From Ichthyophonus hoferi (Eukaryota > Opisthokonta > Ichthyosporea > Ichthyophonida > Ichthyophonidae), in contig NAOQ01000247.1 of the NCBI GenBank assembly GCA_002751075.1, forward strand, positions 1,916 to 46,424: DNA of 44,509 bases, read 5' to 3'. Position 1 is the first letter of the stretch; every line of letters starts with the position of its first letter. Shown piece by piece: positions 28,701 to 43,700 of the stretch. Under the pieces are notes generated by a model. It ran no database searches. It was not told where the DNA came from and saw only the letters and a program-made list of their open reading frames with translations. Made by a program: the position numbers and the translations under genes.

Positions 28701-31700
28701 TGCTTGTGGAGATATACACGTTGTATATACACGTGCATATACTTGTGTGTACATGCGTACGTTATACGAGGAGTACTAATTAGGTAATATCTATGATGCA
28801 GATGGTATCAAGTCAATCAATAATAAGCCGTTCAAGCCCGTAGCCCAGAAAGGAACCTATGAGGCAACAACCAACCTGGTTCCACAACCAAGATATGGTA
28901 ATATTCACTTTAAATATACATGTATTCTTATCATTTTTATTACATCTCTTTGTCATACCTTATTTATTAATATTTATTACTAAATGCTTTTCAGATGTTG
29001 ATTTGTTCCCGAGACGGCCCAAATTGATAGCTGTAGTTAAAGTTTAATACTAGAAAGACAGCAATTTATTCCAATACCTCATATCACAACCTTTCCTTAA
29101 TTAAAGCGCTTGTTATGTGGCAGTTTTATCACTTACAATATTTTTAGCTTTGAGTACTGATCAAATGTTAGTCATTAAATATATATATATATATACAGGT
29201 ATTATAAGAAGGTATGACATAATTACTAGCCAATGATGAGAAAGAGCTGTGTTTCTCACTGGGTTCACCAGAGTCCTATTGAATGAAATATATTAATAGT
29301 ATTGTATAGTATAGTATTAGATAATACTAGATAGCATTGGAGAATACTATGGAGTATGATATGGTATAATAATATAGTATAGTATAGTACCATACAATAT
29401 AAATGACAATTCATATGTGTGATACAGACCCCAACGGTGTTGGAGCAATTGTGCTTCCGCGGCCTAGTCTATTGCATCAGCGCCGGTTTAATCCCAAGGG
29501 TAGACCTGTGGTAGATGTAGTCATAGACCCATACATTGCCTGCCATCTTAGATCACACCAGGTATATATATGTATGCATGTTTATGCTTACTGAATACTG
29601 CATGATATTAGAATATATTGCTTATATACAATATCATTTGATATATCATTATGCACTATTATATATCACCACATAAATTATATACTATTCTATATTATTG
29701 CATTATCCTACACTATGATATATTGCAATGCAATATTATACCCTATCCTATCTTATTATATCTTATCATATATTAACATATATCAAATGCTACTAGTATA
29801 CCTTATTCTATACTATCATGCTATTATATCCATGCATGTGTTTATATATATAGTTAGTAATGTACCTGCAATGTATCCGAATCTATTCATATATATACTT
29901 ATTATTCATCTATACCATTTATTAGGATCTTTATTCTCATGTTATGTGTTGTAGGCCTTGTATTTTTGCGTTAGCACACTAGACCAGTCTTATCGACCGA
30001 CTGCCATCACCTAACCAATAGTCAATTAACCATAGTTTTAAATTGTTGCCAACCTTTTCTCTCTCACATGCATTTTTTCGATGATTGGCTCTTCTTGGAA
30101 CAGACACATATACACATATGGGTATATTTGCAAGCCTAAACAGATAAATGCATATAATTACGAATATAAACATACATACATTTACCGGTTCACGTACAAC
30201 CCTATGGGCAAACATACACATATGTTTGTACAGAAACATATATATATATATATATACATTACAATATATGGATAATTCTTTGGGATAAATATTTACATGT
30301 GTACTATTATGATATCTATTTTTGGTTTATTTTGTTTTTATAACGTCTAAGTTATTGGTAGAAGCGAGTGATATTAACCACGAACATTTTATATATTTTA
30401 TTCACTGGCCTTAGTATTGTATCCATTTGTTTGACTGGTAACAGAATGTACCTGCTATTATTTATTATAACTATATCAATTCATTGATAGAGGGTTATTA
30501 CACCTTTCATATCTACGTACACATCCACCTATATATATGTAATCAGAACTCACACGTATTGCGTATCGACGGTTTGTGCCATGGGACATTCTCTTGACAG
30601 TATAGGATATGTTCACTAATTGAATCCGAACTTAAAATATAATATTCAATGATATTTTATCTCTCATTTATCCTACATTTTCTCACCAAGGCATTTTTTA
30701 ACCATTAACTGACATGGATTGGCTTGACTACTATTATTATTATCTTACACAATAACTTGTGTATGTTATCGTATGTACAGGTGGAAGGGGTACGATTTCT
30801 GTATGAATGCACTACAGGCATGAGAGATGCTAATCATGGTCTAGGGGCTATTCTCGCTGATGAAAGTAATGCAACCCGATCCGACCCGACTCTACTCCCT
30901 TTTTTAATGACCATTTCCCTTTTCTCATTGTATTTATTATAAGCTCTATGGCTTGTGTTTTATTTCTTTTACTCTCGCTTGCCTATAAATACATACATAC
31001 ATACATACATCAATACATACATCCAAACATACTTACATATATACTACCATATATACATATTATTATACTATCATACATATTATCATATATATATGTATAT
31101 ACTATAATATATACATGCATACATACGTACATATATAGTTACTTATATATATATATTCTTCATACACACCTGGTGCCCCAATTCCTATAGTCATTGGGCG
31201 TATATAATTATTTCTTCAAGGTTAATAGTTATTACGTATGCACATTTATCATCCTACCATACCGTATAGCTATATTACCCTCATTATGCTCGTGTGTATG
31301 ATGCTTTGCAATCACACCCACTCTCAACCAATTATATATCTATATCTATTCTATTCTACCCGACCACACACATGTAGATATGAACCATACTAATGTCTTA
31401 ATTAGTGTTCAGACATTACATGATTTCATTGGTTCAATCATCCCCTTATTACCAAATCCGTAAATATATTTTCTTACATTAGTTAGTTTATCCAAATATT
31501 GTTTCTGACCAATTAAATCGGTTCATTTTATTTATAATATATACGTAATTATTTTAACCAACCAACACGCATACCCCTACTAGTATTAAATTTATAAAGC
31601 ATTCGTATACACCCCCTCACCTGGCATTAATTAGTTATTAACTAGTTATTAATTATTAACAATACAAACCCAAGTTAAAAACTACTTGGACATAATGGAA

Positions 31701-34700
31701 AAGCAATTTGGTGTTATGTTGTTTTTATAATCGCTTTGGCCCTGTGCCTATTTCTTAAAGCCATATATGTTAGCTTGTGCTATTGTTCTCACTGGGACAG
31801 GTAGTTGTATCAAACAGAAACAGAAACTCCAAAAGAATATGATATTTTAGTCGGATCATATTTTAGGAAGTAGATTTTAAGGGCGAGAAGAAAGATAATG
31901 ATATTGTTCTGGCATGCTGTAGGGCATTTATACTTGGAAATATCATGTATATGCTATTAGTGTTTGTCTATACGGTTCAGTATAAGGGTGGATATATATT
32001 ATACTATTCTATACTAACACTATTATACCATATTTTTTTATTTTTTTATAATATATATATATATACATTAAAAATATTAACACTGGAAGGTGAACGGTAC
32101 AGTGGGCCTTGGAAAGACAGTCCAATGCATAGCCCTGTTATGGACACTATTGAGTATGTACTATACTATATATTAGACTATATACTATATAATATACTAT
32201 ATACTAAATACTATACTATGTAATATATACTATACTACATACTATATATTATACTATATACCATACCTTGTTACTATTCATAGCATTGGTAATATAATAT
32301 GACTTACAGGCCCTCTCTGAATGTCCATATCATATAGAGTTATGTATGCAGTATACTAGATTGTACTGTGTTATGTTCCACCATATTGTGTTACATTATA
32401 TTATATTATATTGCAGTATATTGTATTATATTCTAGTACCTCATAGTATATTATATTATTGTATGGCATTATATCATGTTATATGATATAGCATTGTGAT
32501 ATTCTTCTTTTATCCTACTTATACATGGTAATATATATCATGCAACCTATAAATATATACAAATTCATGAAGACACAACAAACACATAGCAGGCATTATA
32601 TACGAGGAATGCTAGCATAATTGATTTTAAGGTTTAATTATAAAGGCCAGGCAATTGTTCTTTACCACAATCGATCAACATAGTTTCAATCTAGATCTTG
32701 TTGTTTTACTTGTGCCGCATATATATAGATATATACATACTTGAAGTTATGCACCCGTGACCCATAGATTCGATTCGATGCGGAGTAAAACCTGGGTCAC
32801 CCGAATCAACCCAACTGACCCTCTTCTATATGAAGCCCTGTTCTATATGAAGTCATCCGTGGCTTAAGAGCAAACAATAACGTTTTTGAATATCGCCATA
32901 GGACAGAACCCATACTATGGGATGGGGCCTGTGGTTAGGAGGGCTGTAGTGGTTTGCCCTGGTAGTCTGGTCAAGGTTCGTTTATATTATATCCTTTCTC
33001 CTATTGTTCATATATTTGGTGCGTTAGTATACTGTTAAACTTCAATCCTGTTGTGTGGATGTGTAGTTGAGCAGAAATATGTTAAAGAGAGAGAGAGTGT
33101 GTGTGTGGTCAAAAAACTATCTAATAACAGTGTTGAAAATGATAAATGCGGAAGAAAAAAAGCAGAAAAAAAAAAAGTAAAAGGTGATACCATGGGCTAT
33201 TTTATGGGAGAAATTGAAGAGAAAGTTAAGAGAAATTAAAAATCAATAATGGCTACAATGATGGCTGGTGTTGTAATATTGAAATATATTGTGATATAGA
33301 AATTATACAATCACTGTGGTGTGCATAAGAAATGATGTATATATTCAGTGTAGTATGACCATTTTCGACGTACCAGTTTCAGAAAATATATGATATTGGG
33401 AAATAATAAGACTACATCTTTCGCAATTAATCTATTGAGTGAAAGCTAAAAATTAATAGATGGAATAATAGTTTGGTAAATAGTAGAAATTGCTGCTGTG
33501 AAATAAGAAATAAAATATATAAGGAACATATAGAAAGACGTGTTGGTTTAGTAATTGACGATGCTTCCTAGTAGAGAAATAGGAGAGGGAGGCATATCTG
33601 CCGAGGTATATACACAGGGATAGATTTATTAATGCAATATATTAATGATTGTATTAAATAATAATAGTAATAAATAATCATAGCAATGCATAATAATAGT
33701 AATAGATCATAACAGCAATAAATAATATTAGTAATATATAATAGCAGCAATAAATGATAATAACAATAAGTAATAATAGCAATAAATAATAACAATAATA
33801 AACAATAATAATAGCAATAAATAAAATAGTAGTAAATAATAATAGCAATAAGTAATAATAGTAATAAATAATCATAGCAATAAATAAGAACAGTAATAAA
33901 GAATGCTCGCAATAAATAGATAACCAAACATTTAAAATAGCAGCTGGTGCAATGTGACGTGGAAATTCCAATTATAAAGAATGATAGGAGGCAAAAGAAT
34001 TAATATTATTATGCCTCACAGAACTGGGACAAGGAGTTTTCGAAGTGGGTAAGTATAGTATCTTTCCTTTAGTAATTATGGGTTTCTATAACTCCTTTAT
34101 GTGTTGTTGATGTTTAGTAATGGCTATAGCTTGGTTTGGAAAACATATTTTATAGCTCCTAGTACTATGTTGTACTGGCCACATACTTTTTTATTTGTTT
34201 AATATTACAGTGGCAAACAATGAGATAGTCACACCGTCCCTTGAATATATCTACATATTGTATACATTTGATTGAATGATATATACTTAACCATTATATT
34301 GCGTGTATGTCTATGTAGATGTAAGCATATATATATTTGAGAAAGTTACCAAAATATAAAGATTATTTTCTGACTAAAAAGAAAACGAATTGGCCAATGT
34401 AAAAACATGCTTTGTGTGTGGCTGTATGTATGCATGCAAATATCTACTTACAATAGTATATATCATAGTATGTATGTATGCATGTTTGTATGTTTATATG
34501 TTTGTGTGTATGTATGTATGTATGTATGTATGTATGCATGTATGTACGTATGTAAGTAAGATAGTAATATAGTATGGATGGATATATGTATGATTGTATG
34601 CATGGATGTATGTATGCATGCATGTATGAGAATATATCTGTATGTATGGCTATATTCTACATATATTCTACATTTGAACCAAGCAGGGTACATAGGACTG

Positions 34701-37700
34701 TAGACACGTTTTGTGCATTACAATAATATATATTAAAAATGATAGAAATTACCTGATATAAGACATAATTTGGTTAGTTTAAAAAGTTGAAACATATTTT
34801 TTTGTATTCTATTAATATGTAGGTTTAGCACATACTGCCGACGATGTTAGATGGGGGTACATATGTTTTTTATTTAAATATGTAAGATTTTATGGTATTA
34901 TATAGGTAATATAGCCCATAGCGTCTTAACATACTATTCTGTTATATTATGTGTTGTTGTACATGTCGCGTGGATGTAGGTACCATCTATTATTTTATTA
35001 ACTATATGTAATGATGTCATGGAACATACACAGTAATAATTACAGAACAAACAGAATTCTCTAGCATATGCCAAAACAGACATATACCAAGATAGAAAAG
35101 TATAAAATAAAAGACAGATATATTGTGATGATATTAAAGTTATGCTATCACTGTGTATATGGTGTCTAGCGAGCGAAGCAGAACATACTATAATATTAAT
35201 AGTAAAAATAGTAATAATAATATGTAATATATACATAATGACATATATATGTTCTCTCTCTCTTTCTCACCTTATCCCATCCTTCTCCCTTATCACTATG
35301 CAACTACTATTGTTCCCCTTCTATACTACAATAGATGATTATACACATTCCAAATATTATATTAGACTATTTATACATTTAATATGACGTTATTGTATTA
35401 TTAATAACAGATACAATCCTATACTCTCAGTTAGGAATAGAACGTATCCGTGTATGTGCAGTGTCAGGCGATAAACGAGTAGAGGACTTCTGTTCTAGTC
35501 AGCTGTATCAAGTGGCCATTCTCAGTTATGAGATGGTAATTTATCTTTCCTGCCCTCTCCCTTCTTTACTGTTTAATTTACAGTTTTTTCTTGTCCAAAT
35601 GTTTCCGATGTATTGCATTTTTTTAAATTTATATATTTCTATTAGTAACTAGGCTACGTATCTATCTTTTTTATTAATAACAAATCTAATGAAGGAGACC
35701 TGTATAGTAATAAATATATAACTAGATCGAAAAATGTATAGAACTATATATAATAACAATAAATAAGAGATATATAGAAAGGTATCTTTGTAGTAATATA
35801 CTGATAGCTAGATAGATAACTATATTAGAATATATATATATATATAGTGTAATACATAGATAATATATAGTGAATATAAGCAGGAATACATATATCATTT
35901 TATCATACACTTTTATGCAATAAAACGACACTAATGCATTTTGATTTTAATACCAATATATTCTATCACCCAGTTTCGCCAGTCTGTACACGAACTAAAC
36001 GATGCCAAGATAGACCTGATTATATGTGATGAAGGCCATCGTATAAAGAACGGAAATATTAAAACAACAAAGGTATGTCTATTATCTAGCGTATTATATA
36101 TATGTGTTTATATTATGTTATATTATGATATTATTGTTTTCATTGTGTTTGTTTTATTATATTAATTACATTACATTATAATATAATATATTATATCATG
36201 TTACATTACGTTGCCATATGCTTTGTCATAACATATCCTCATATATACTGACACTTATTATATTACAGTCAATTTTCAACTTAGCCACTACACGGCGTAT
36301 TATCCTTACAGGTACACCCATCCAGGTAGGGACTTGAGCTCTTCTCCTGCCCTATTACTTTATCCCTTTAAAAATTCAATTTTAAATGGCGTGCTCACCC
36401 AAATATACACAAATAATATATTTTATTCATATTCTTAGTATATTTTTCGTTTTTGTTCTTAATTTATGTATTAATTTCTCTCAATTTCCTGAAATATTCC
36501 ATTTATTTCTCATTTTCTTATTTTTTCTTTACTATACTATACTATATATATATTATATTGCATTATATTACCGTGTATTATATTTTTAATTATTGTTTTC
36601 TTTCTCACATTTCACGATCCACGACACTGACACACATACCCATCCTTCCCTTCCTTTGCAACAGAATCATCTCCAAGAGTTTTACAATATGTGTGAGTTT
36701 GTCATGCCTGGGATTCTAGGTGAGATACTCTGTTATCGATCTAATCAGTTATATTAATCTACAACATAACCAATCAAAACAGAACCTGGTGATGCACTGG
36801 TTATATTGCATATTTTTACATAATATAATATAATATAATATAATATAATATAGTGTAGCTTAATACAATAGAGTACAATACAATATAACATGATATAGTA
36901 TGGTATTGTATAGTACAACATAGTATACTATAGTATTATACAATAGAGTATAGTATATTAGAATATAGTGTTGTATAGTATAATACGATATGGTATAATA
37001 TAATATACTACACTATAATATTATATACTAGGCATATTATATTGTTCTTATATTGTCTAATTAGGCCCAGTTTATAAACATATTATATGTAGTACACAAA
37101 CACACGTATAATTGTATAACACAAATACATCCCTATCTCTCTATACACAGGGTCATTATCTACCTTTAATAAAGTGTTTGAGTCAGCTATTATTGCCGGC
37201 CAGCATCCTAATAGTACAACTGAAGAAAAACTACTAGCTGAAAAGAGAGCTTGTGAAGTATGTGTGTGTTTGTGTATGTATTTTTGCCTTTTGTATGTAT
37301 ATGTATGTATTGATGTGTTTGTATATATGTATGTATTTATGTGGGTACGATATAGGATGCTAATAAACCCTGTTTTTCTCTATATGCATTCTGCATGCTC
37401 GATATATATTCACTCTGTTGTTAATACTGCAATCACACCTGGCTGCCTACAGCTACAACGATTGACGGCCATCTTTGTGCTTCGCCGTACACAGGAAATT
37501 AACTACCAGTACCTACCTCCTAAAGGTATAACTGCCATTATCAACGCCTATTATAACGTTGTCTTTATTTTACTTTATTTTACTTAATCTTATTTTATTT
37601 TTATTGGGTTTTATTTGGTTTTATTTAGTTTTATTTGGTTTTGGTTTGCTTCTTGTGTAATACAGTGGTATTACATTAATAAGAAAAGCAATTCGCGAAA

Positions 37701-40700
37701 AGCATAAGCATAGGCAGGAAGGAATAGTATTTAAACCAGCTATATATATATTACAACAAGGAGATTATCTATTAAACAACACCAAAGGAGGTGGATGGTA
37801 GCCCAATATACATGTAAATGGCATGCAAGACGATCTTTAGGATTGATAAATTGCACAGAGAACATTTTGGTATACAATATTTTGTTTCAAAACACACATA
37901 TCTATCTCACCTACCCGATTTTTGCCCATCCCTCTCCCTCTGGATCCCCTTCTCCCTCTCCATCTCACTCTCTCTTTCTCCTTCTCTCCCTTTTCCTACT
38001 TATCCCAATACTCTTACGTCTACTATTGTCTATCTATCCATCCTTATATGGTTGTATGGTTGTATAGTTTTATACTATACAGATAAGAAAGACCTCGTAA
38101 TTACCGAGTGGTAATACTTAATCTCTCTCTCATTAGTGGAACAGGTTGTATTCTGTCGGCCAGAGGCAATACAATTGGACATATATAAAAAGATCCTCCA
38201 ATCAAAACTTGCGCGTGCAGTATTAGAGACATCCGTAAAAGGTAACATGCTGGATTTATTTTATTGTTACATTCCATAAACTCATATGCATATATTATTA
38301 TATGTATATTTTTATTTACATTAATACTTTCATGCCTAATATCCTGTACTGGCATATATATTGCTTGTTGATATCCTACTATATAATATCATATTATAGT
38401 ATGCCGTATCATATCCCGTTATGCTATCATGCTATGATATAGTATGCTTTATTATACCATAATATGACATATAATACCATATAATAATAAGACGACCTAT
38501 TATAACAGGAAAACACATCATACTACATCATTTTATTACCATGTGATATTTAAAATACCATAGTATATTATTACCTACTATAACATAACAGAAGGGGTCA
38601 TACGACACCATGCTATATAATGTATTTTATTCGATTATATCATACTAAATTATAGCATACCATGCTATATACTACTGTATGTCTACATGCATTTTTAAGA
38701 CATATGTTTATTTAACTTAATTTACTTTCTCGCACGGAATATCAAATCATACTATCATACTATCATCCTATCATATACCTTTTCATTGTGAAGGATTGGT
38801 ATCTATTAATACAATAGATTTATATATATATACTATATACTATATACTAGGCTAGGTAGGATTTGCTTATCCGGTTGTAATTATGATTATGGTACTATAC
38901 GGTGCAATAAAAGCCACCAAAGCTGTACGTCGTACCAGTAATATGGTGTATATAGTATTATTTTATAAAAAATTGAGCATTACCTAATGAAGGCAAGAAA
39001 TATATTTTATAACATCTATTTTTAGGTAAATAAAAGCAAACGTATCTGTAAGATTATTTGCTATGAGTCATGCATTAATAATAGCGCTTAATACGTCTAT
39101 AACTGGTTTCCATGAAAGACAATGAAATACAACAGTTTTTGACACTATATTATATTATCTTGTATTATGCTGTATTGTATTATATTATATTGTATTTTAT
39201 TGTATTTTACTTTACTATATACTATATTATATTATATTATCTTGTATTATGCTGTATTTTATTATATTATATTGTATTTTATTATATTTCACTTTACTAT
39301 ATACTATCTTATATTATATTGCGTTATATCATATCACATTACATCAATGATATATATGATACATGTACTCCTTATCTCTCATTATCTATCACAATATGAT
39401 AGTATGATAGTATGATAGTATGATTGCATGATAGTAGGATATTAGAATAGTGTGATAGTATATTTTTATGATTGTATAGTAGTATGATGATATGATAATA
39501 TTATAATTAGATAGTATGTATATTTCTCTCATGCCATGTTTTCCTCTTGCCCTCTCCTAGGGCCACCTCAGCTAATGTGCATTATGGCACTTAAAAAGGT
39601 GTGCAATGACCCATATCTACTAGCTGGTGCCCAGTCTGTTGACAAACCAGTAAGTATTATTGATAATTATATTGTGGGTAAATTGGTTATTTAACAACTG
39701 TGGAGCGTTGATTATTCTAAAATTAGTATAATAATTTATATATTCTTATCTCTATAACTCTTTTTTATACTTGAACATACATACATATTAACATAATATA
39801 ATATTATCATTTTATCATTTTATCATGCTTTCATACATACGATTATACCATTATATTATCATACTATTATACTACCATACTTGTATTTTGTCACCACTTG
39901 CTACTCGTCAACCCACTCTTATACGGTGTTACGTACTCTATTACCTTTATATCTGATACCATATCAACATACAGGAGGAAGAGGGGGAAGATAGTGGCTA
40001 CCTGATGCAGATTCTACAGGATGATGCAGATCTCAAGATCCTCTTAGAAAGGGTAGCTAGAAACAAAGACAATGGCAGTAACATGGACTCCGGAAAATTA
40101 AGGGTAGTCAAGGAGATGATAGCTCAGATATATAACCAAGGGGAGAAGGTATGGTAGGGCTTGTATGCGGTATACAATAGAATGGTATAAATAGGTGGTT
40201 GGCTAGGTATATGGTATATGTATATGTGTATGGTATATTATGTATGGTATATATTATATGTATAGGTATATGGTGTGTAGTGTATGTTATAGGGTATATG
40301 TATATGGTATAATATGTATGGTATATGTATATGTATATGTTTATGGGTATAAGGTACATGTATATGGTATATGGTCTATGGTGCATGTCCAAATGTAGAT
40401 TGAAGGCGAGTATTTGCAAGGAAGGGCCTGTTAGTCAGTGGTTAAAAGCTAATTTTACGGGGGTGGGCCTATAATATGATCTTTAAACCAATTGATCAAT
40501 TTCAGAGCTCTCCATTATGCGTTTTGATTGGGTTAGGGTCTCCATAGTAGTGGTATTTTTGCACAGATAATTGCAGATATAACAACTAATCAATGATTTA
40601 CTGCAAACCACATTCAATGATTAGGACTTACGAGGTGGCTATGCGAATATATATATATATGCACATTTGTTGATTGATGTGTGTAAACTTTATTACTGAT

Positions 40701-43700
40701 ATGCTATTGGTAGGTAGTCCTAGTCAGTCATTCTACCCAGACCCTAGATATACTGCAAATCATGGCTAAAGCCATGCAGTGGCCATATTGTCGTCTAGAT
40801 GGCTCCACCCCATTGGCTAAGAGACAAAACATTGTAGATCTCTTTAATATGTTCAAATCTACCAGTTCATGTATAAATCACTCTATCCCTCCCTCCCTCT
40901 CCTCTCTCTTCTCTATGCCCCTCTACATGTATACTTATACGTCTATATATGTAAACTTCCATAAACGTATATACGCATAGATGGTATATTCATTCATATC
41001 CTCATCCTTCATTTTTGTTTTTATTTCTCTATTTTATTTGTAATCTAAACACTAATAATAATACTGTATTGGGCCTTCATATATCAGGCTTATATAACAA
41101 ATGTCATATATATTCCACGATAGTTTTTAATAAGGTTAGAACCTTTACAGCCAATGATAACTTAGTATGCTTTTAGTTTCTGATAGCATACACTGAATTC
41201 ATTTTCTATCCCAATGTCCACCTATACATCACCCTATACATACTATACATACAACAATATAGTCAGATTCAGAACGTAAGCCTATAATGGCAGTGGTGCT
41301 AGTGTTAATAGATATTTACAAACCTGTGTGAGTAGATTCTCAATAATTCCATCTCATATCATAATGATAAAGTTTTAAGAGATAGCAAGTTAAAACTATA
41401 ACCTATTTACCATATAACATATATATATATATATATGTATTGTATAGTTTCCCTTTCCTTCCTTTACCTTGTCTTTATTTATTACTTTCATATTCTTTCT
41501 ATCTCATATTCTATACTTTATCTTTATTATATATACATCACTTGCTATTTAATTAAGCCAATTAGCTAATTTCCCTCTATACCAATAAATAACACGTACA
41601 TATTAATCTCTTTCCCACCATTTGTATTATCATATAGCTTCCTCTACCCCCATATTTCTCTTTATATACTTACATTATACTTATACACCCTACTATTTAG
41701 TCTTGTTCCTATTAAGTTCCAAGGCTGGAGGTATGGGACTCAATCTAGTGGGAGCATCTCATCTGATTCTATATGATATCGACTGGTTAGTTATCACACA
41801 CTATTACCTTCTTTCCCCCTTGTTACTAGGTAGCCCATATGGCCGGAACCAATAATATATATATATATATATATACATGGCCGGTTTTAATGTTTGGTGA
41901 GCTTTTCCTTATTTCACTACACATATATCTATAACATGTATACACTGTAATATATATACTTAATATATGAACCCTATGTACTCCTATAATGCTGAATGAC
42001 ACGTCCCAATTCACATACCATTTATCTTTCCTTATTGCATAAATACAAACAACCACTACCTTATTTATCATTACATATAATATCTCTTTCTTTCTCTTTC
42101 TCTTTCTCTATCTATACGCTATACCAGCCATGCACATACCTACTTATAACACATTCTGATAAATATGCCATATTTACGTCACACCAGGAATCCAGCCAAT
42201 GACTTGCAAGCTATGGCCCGAATATGGAGAGATGGGCAAAGAAATACAGCTCACATTTATCGCCTACTTACGTAAGTATTCTTAATATATTATTATAGTT
42301 TCTCTCCTACTATATCTATTTATTATTTTCTTTTCAATATATATATATAGATTATTAATCCTATTCATTTATTTTTATGTCAACCCTTCTACTGGTTCTT
42401 ATACCTTATCTTTATTTAAGCAGATTCATATCACATGTTCATTTTGAACATATAGATATCTGTGGCGTACATATTTCTGATCAAACATCCCATCTATTAT
42501 TACACCCCTAACCATATCTTACCAGCTATATCAAGTAATACTCTTTATCTATATATGGAATAGGTTGATTTTTATCTTATATTTCTCTCCAATTACGACC
42601 GGGACATAGAAGCTAATCAAAATAAAGCCATATATATTGCAATATCATACGGTGGCGTGGTAGGAATATAGGTCAGAATGTTTGGGGCTAGTAGATGGTT
42701 TGCCTATAGCGGCAGAGGAAATTTATAATACTGTGAAGTTGTACTGTATATTACGTAGTACTGTAGTAATGGCTTGTTTGACCAAAAGAAAATATAAATA
42801 CTCATATATATTGACCTAGAGGGTGGATTTAGTGTGCTGGCTGTGATAGTATTATTCTTGAGCAAGAATATCCATTTTAATATTTAATAGTTTAATTAAC
42901 CTTTGAAGTGTAACCTTATATTTAATGAGATGCTATTTGTATGTATGTCTGACTCCTACTTATGGAATGGCCTATGCAGGACGGGCACTATCGAAGGTTT
43001 GTCTTCTCGATGCATCTTTATTATTAGGATTACATATGGGTTAGGATGAGAGGGTATGTCAAAGAAAGAAAGAGAAAGTGTGAGAAAGAGGAAAAGGAAG
43101 GGATTTTGTACTGGCCCAGGGCGTTTAAAGTTTTTTTTTTTACGTAAATAATTAGTTCCTATGGCTATATTATTGCTCACACGCTTTAATATTTTAATAT
43201 GAATGAATTATGCAATGATACGTGGGTGTTTATATGTTTATATGTAACAGCATGTATATTAATTATCTTGGATATTATTAATAATGGGTGTTACTACACT
43301 AAATGGAGACATTCTATCATATAGTATATATGTGTGTATTTAAATTTCATACTTTTCCTTCAATTGCATATAAACATAACATTCAAGTATATATTGATTA
43401 GTACACACTATACCACATTGTCCTAAATGCATACATTGTACTATTACTACTAAGAGTGGTAAGTGTATGTGTTGGAATTTTTCTTCCACTTCAGACAATA
43501 ACATATAACCATAGCATATAAACATAACATACAATTATATACCAATTAATATATATATGTAATAACCCTTTGTCATGAATGTATATATGAAACAAATAAT
43601 ATATCAACCTATTACCTATGAACTCATCTCCTTTAGCTCTCCGCCATACTATAATACTTAGGGGTACCCACAGCGTTATTATTATCTTTAAACCGACTAA

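Noticed and set aside
28859-29047. A continuous 62-aa frame through RAD54B exon 4 and intron 4
   Set aside because: It is out of frame with RAD54B over exon 4; only the tail after the acceptor at 28994 is worth noting and is listed separately.
33051-33239. A 62-aa Lys/Glu-rich frame in RAD54B intron 8
   Set aside because: Low complexity, inside an intron, no acceptor/donor fit and no family resemblance.
33568-33971. Minus-strand frames of 97-119 aa rich in Tyr, Leu and Ile that look membrane-like
   Set aside because: They are produced by the AATAGYAATAA array.
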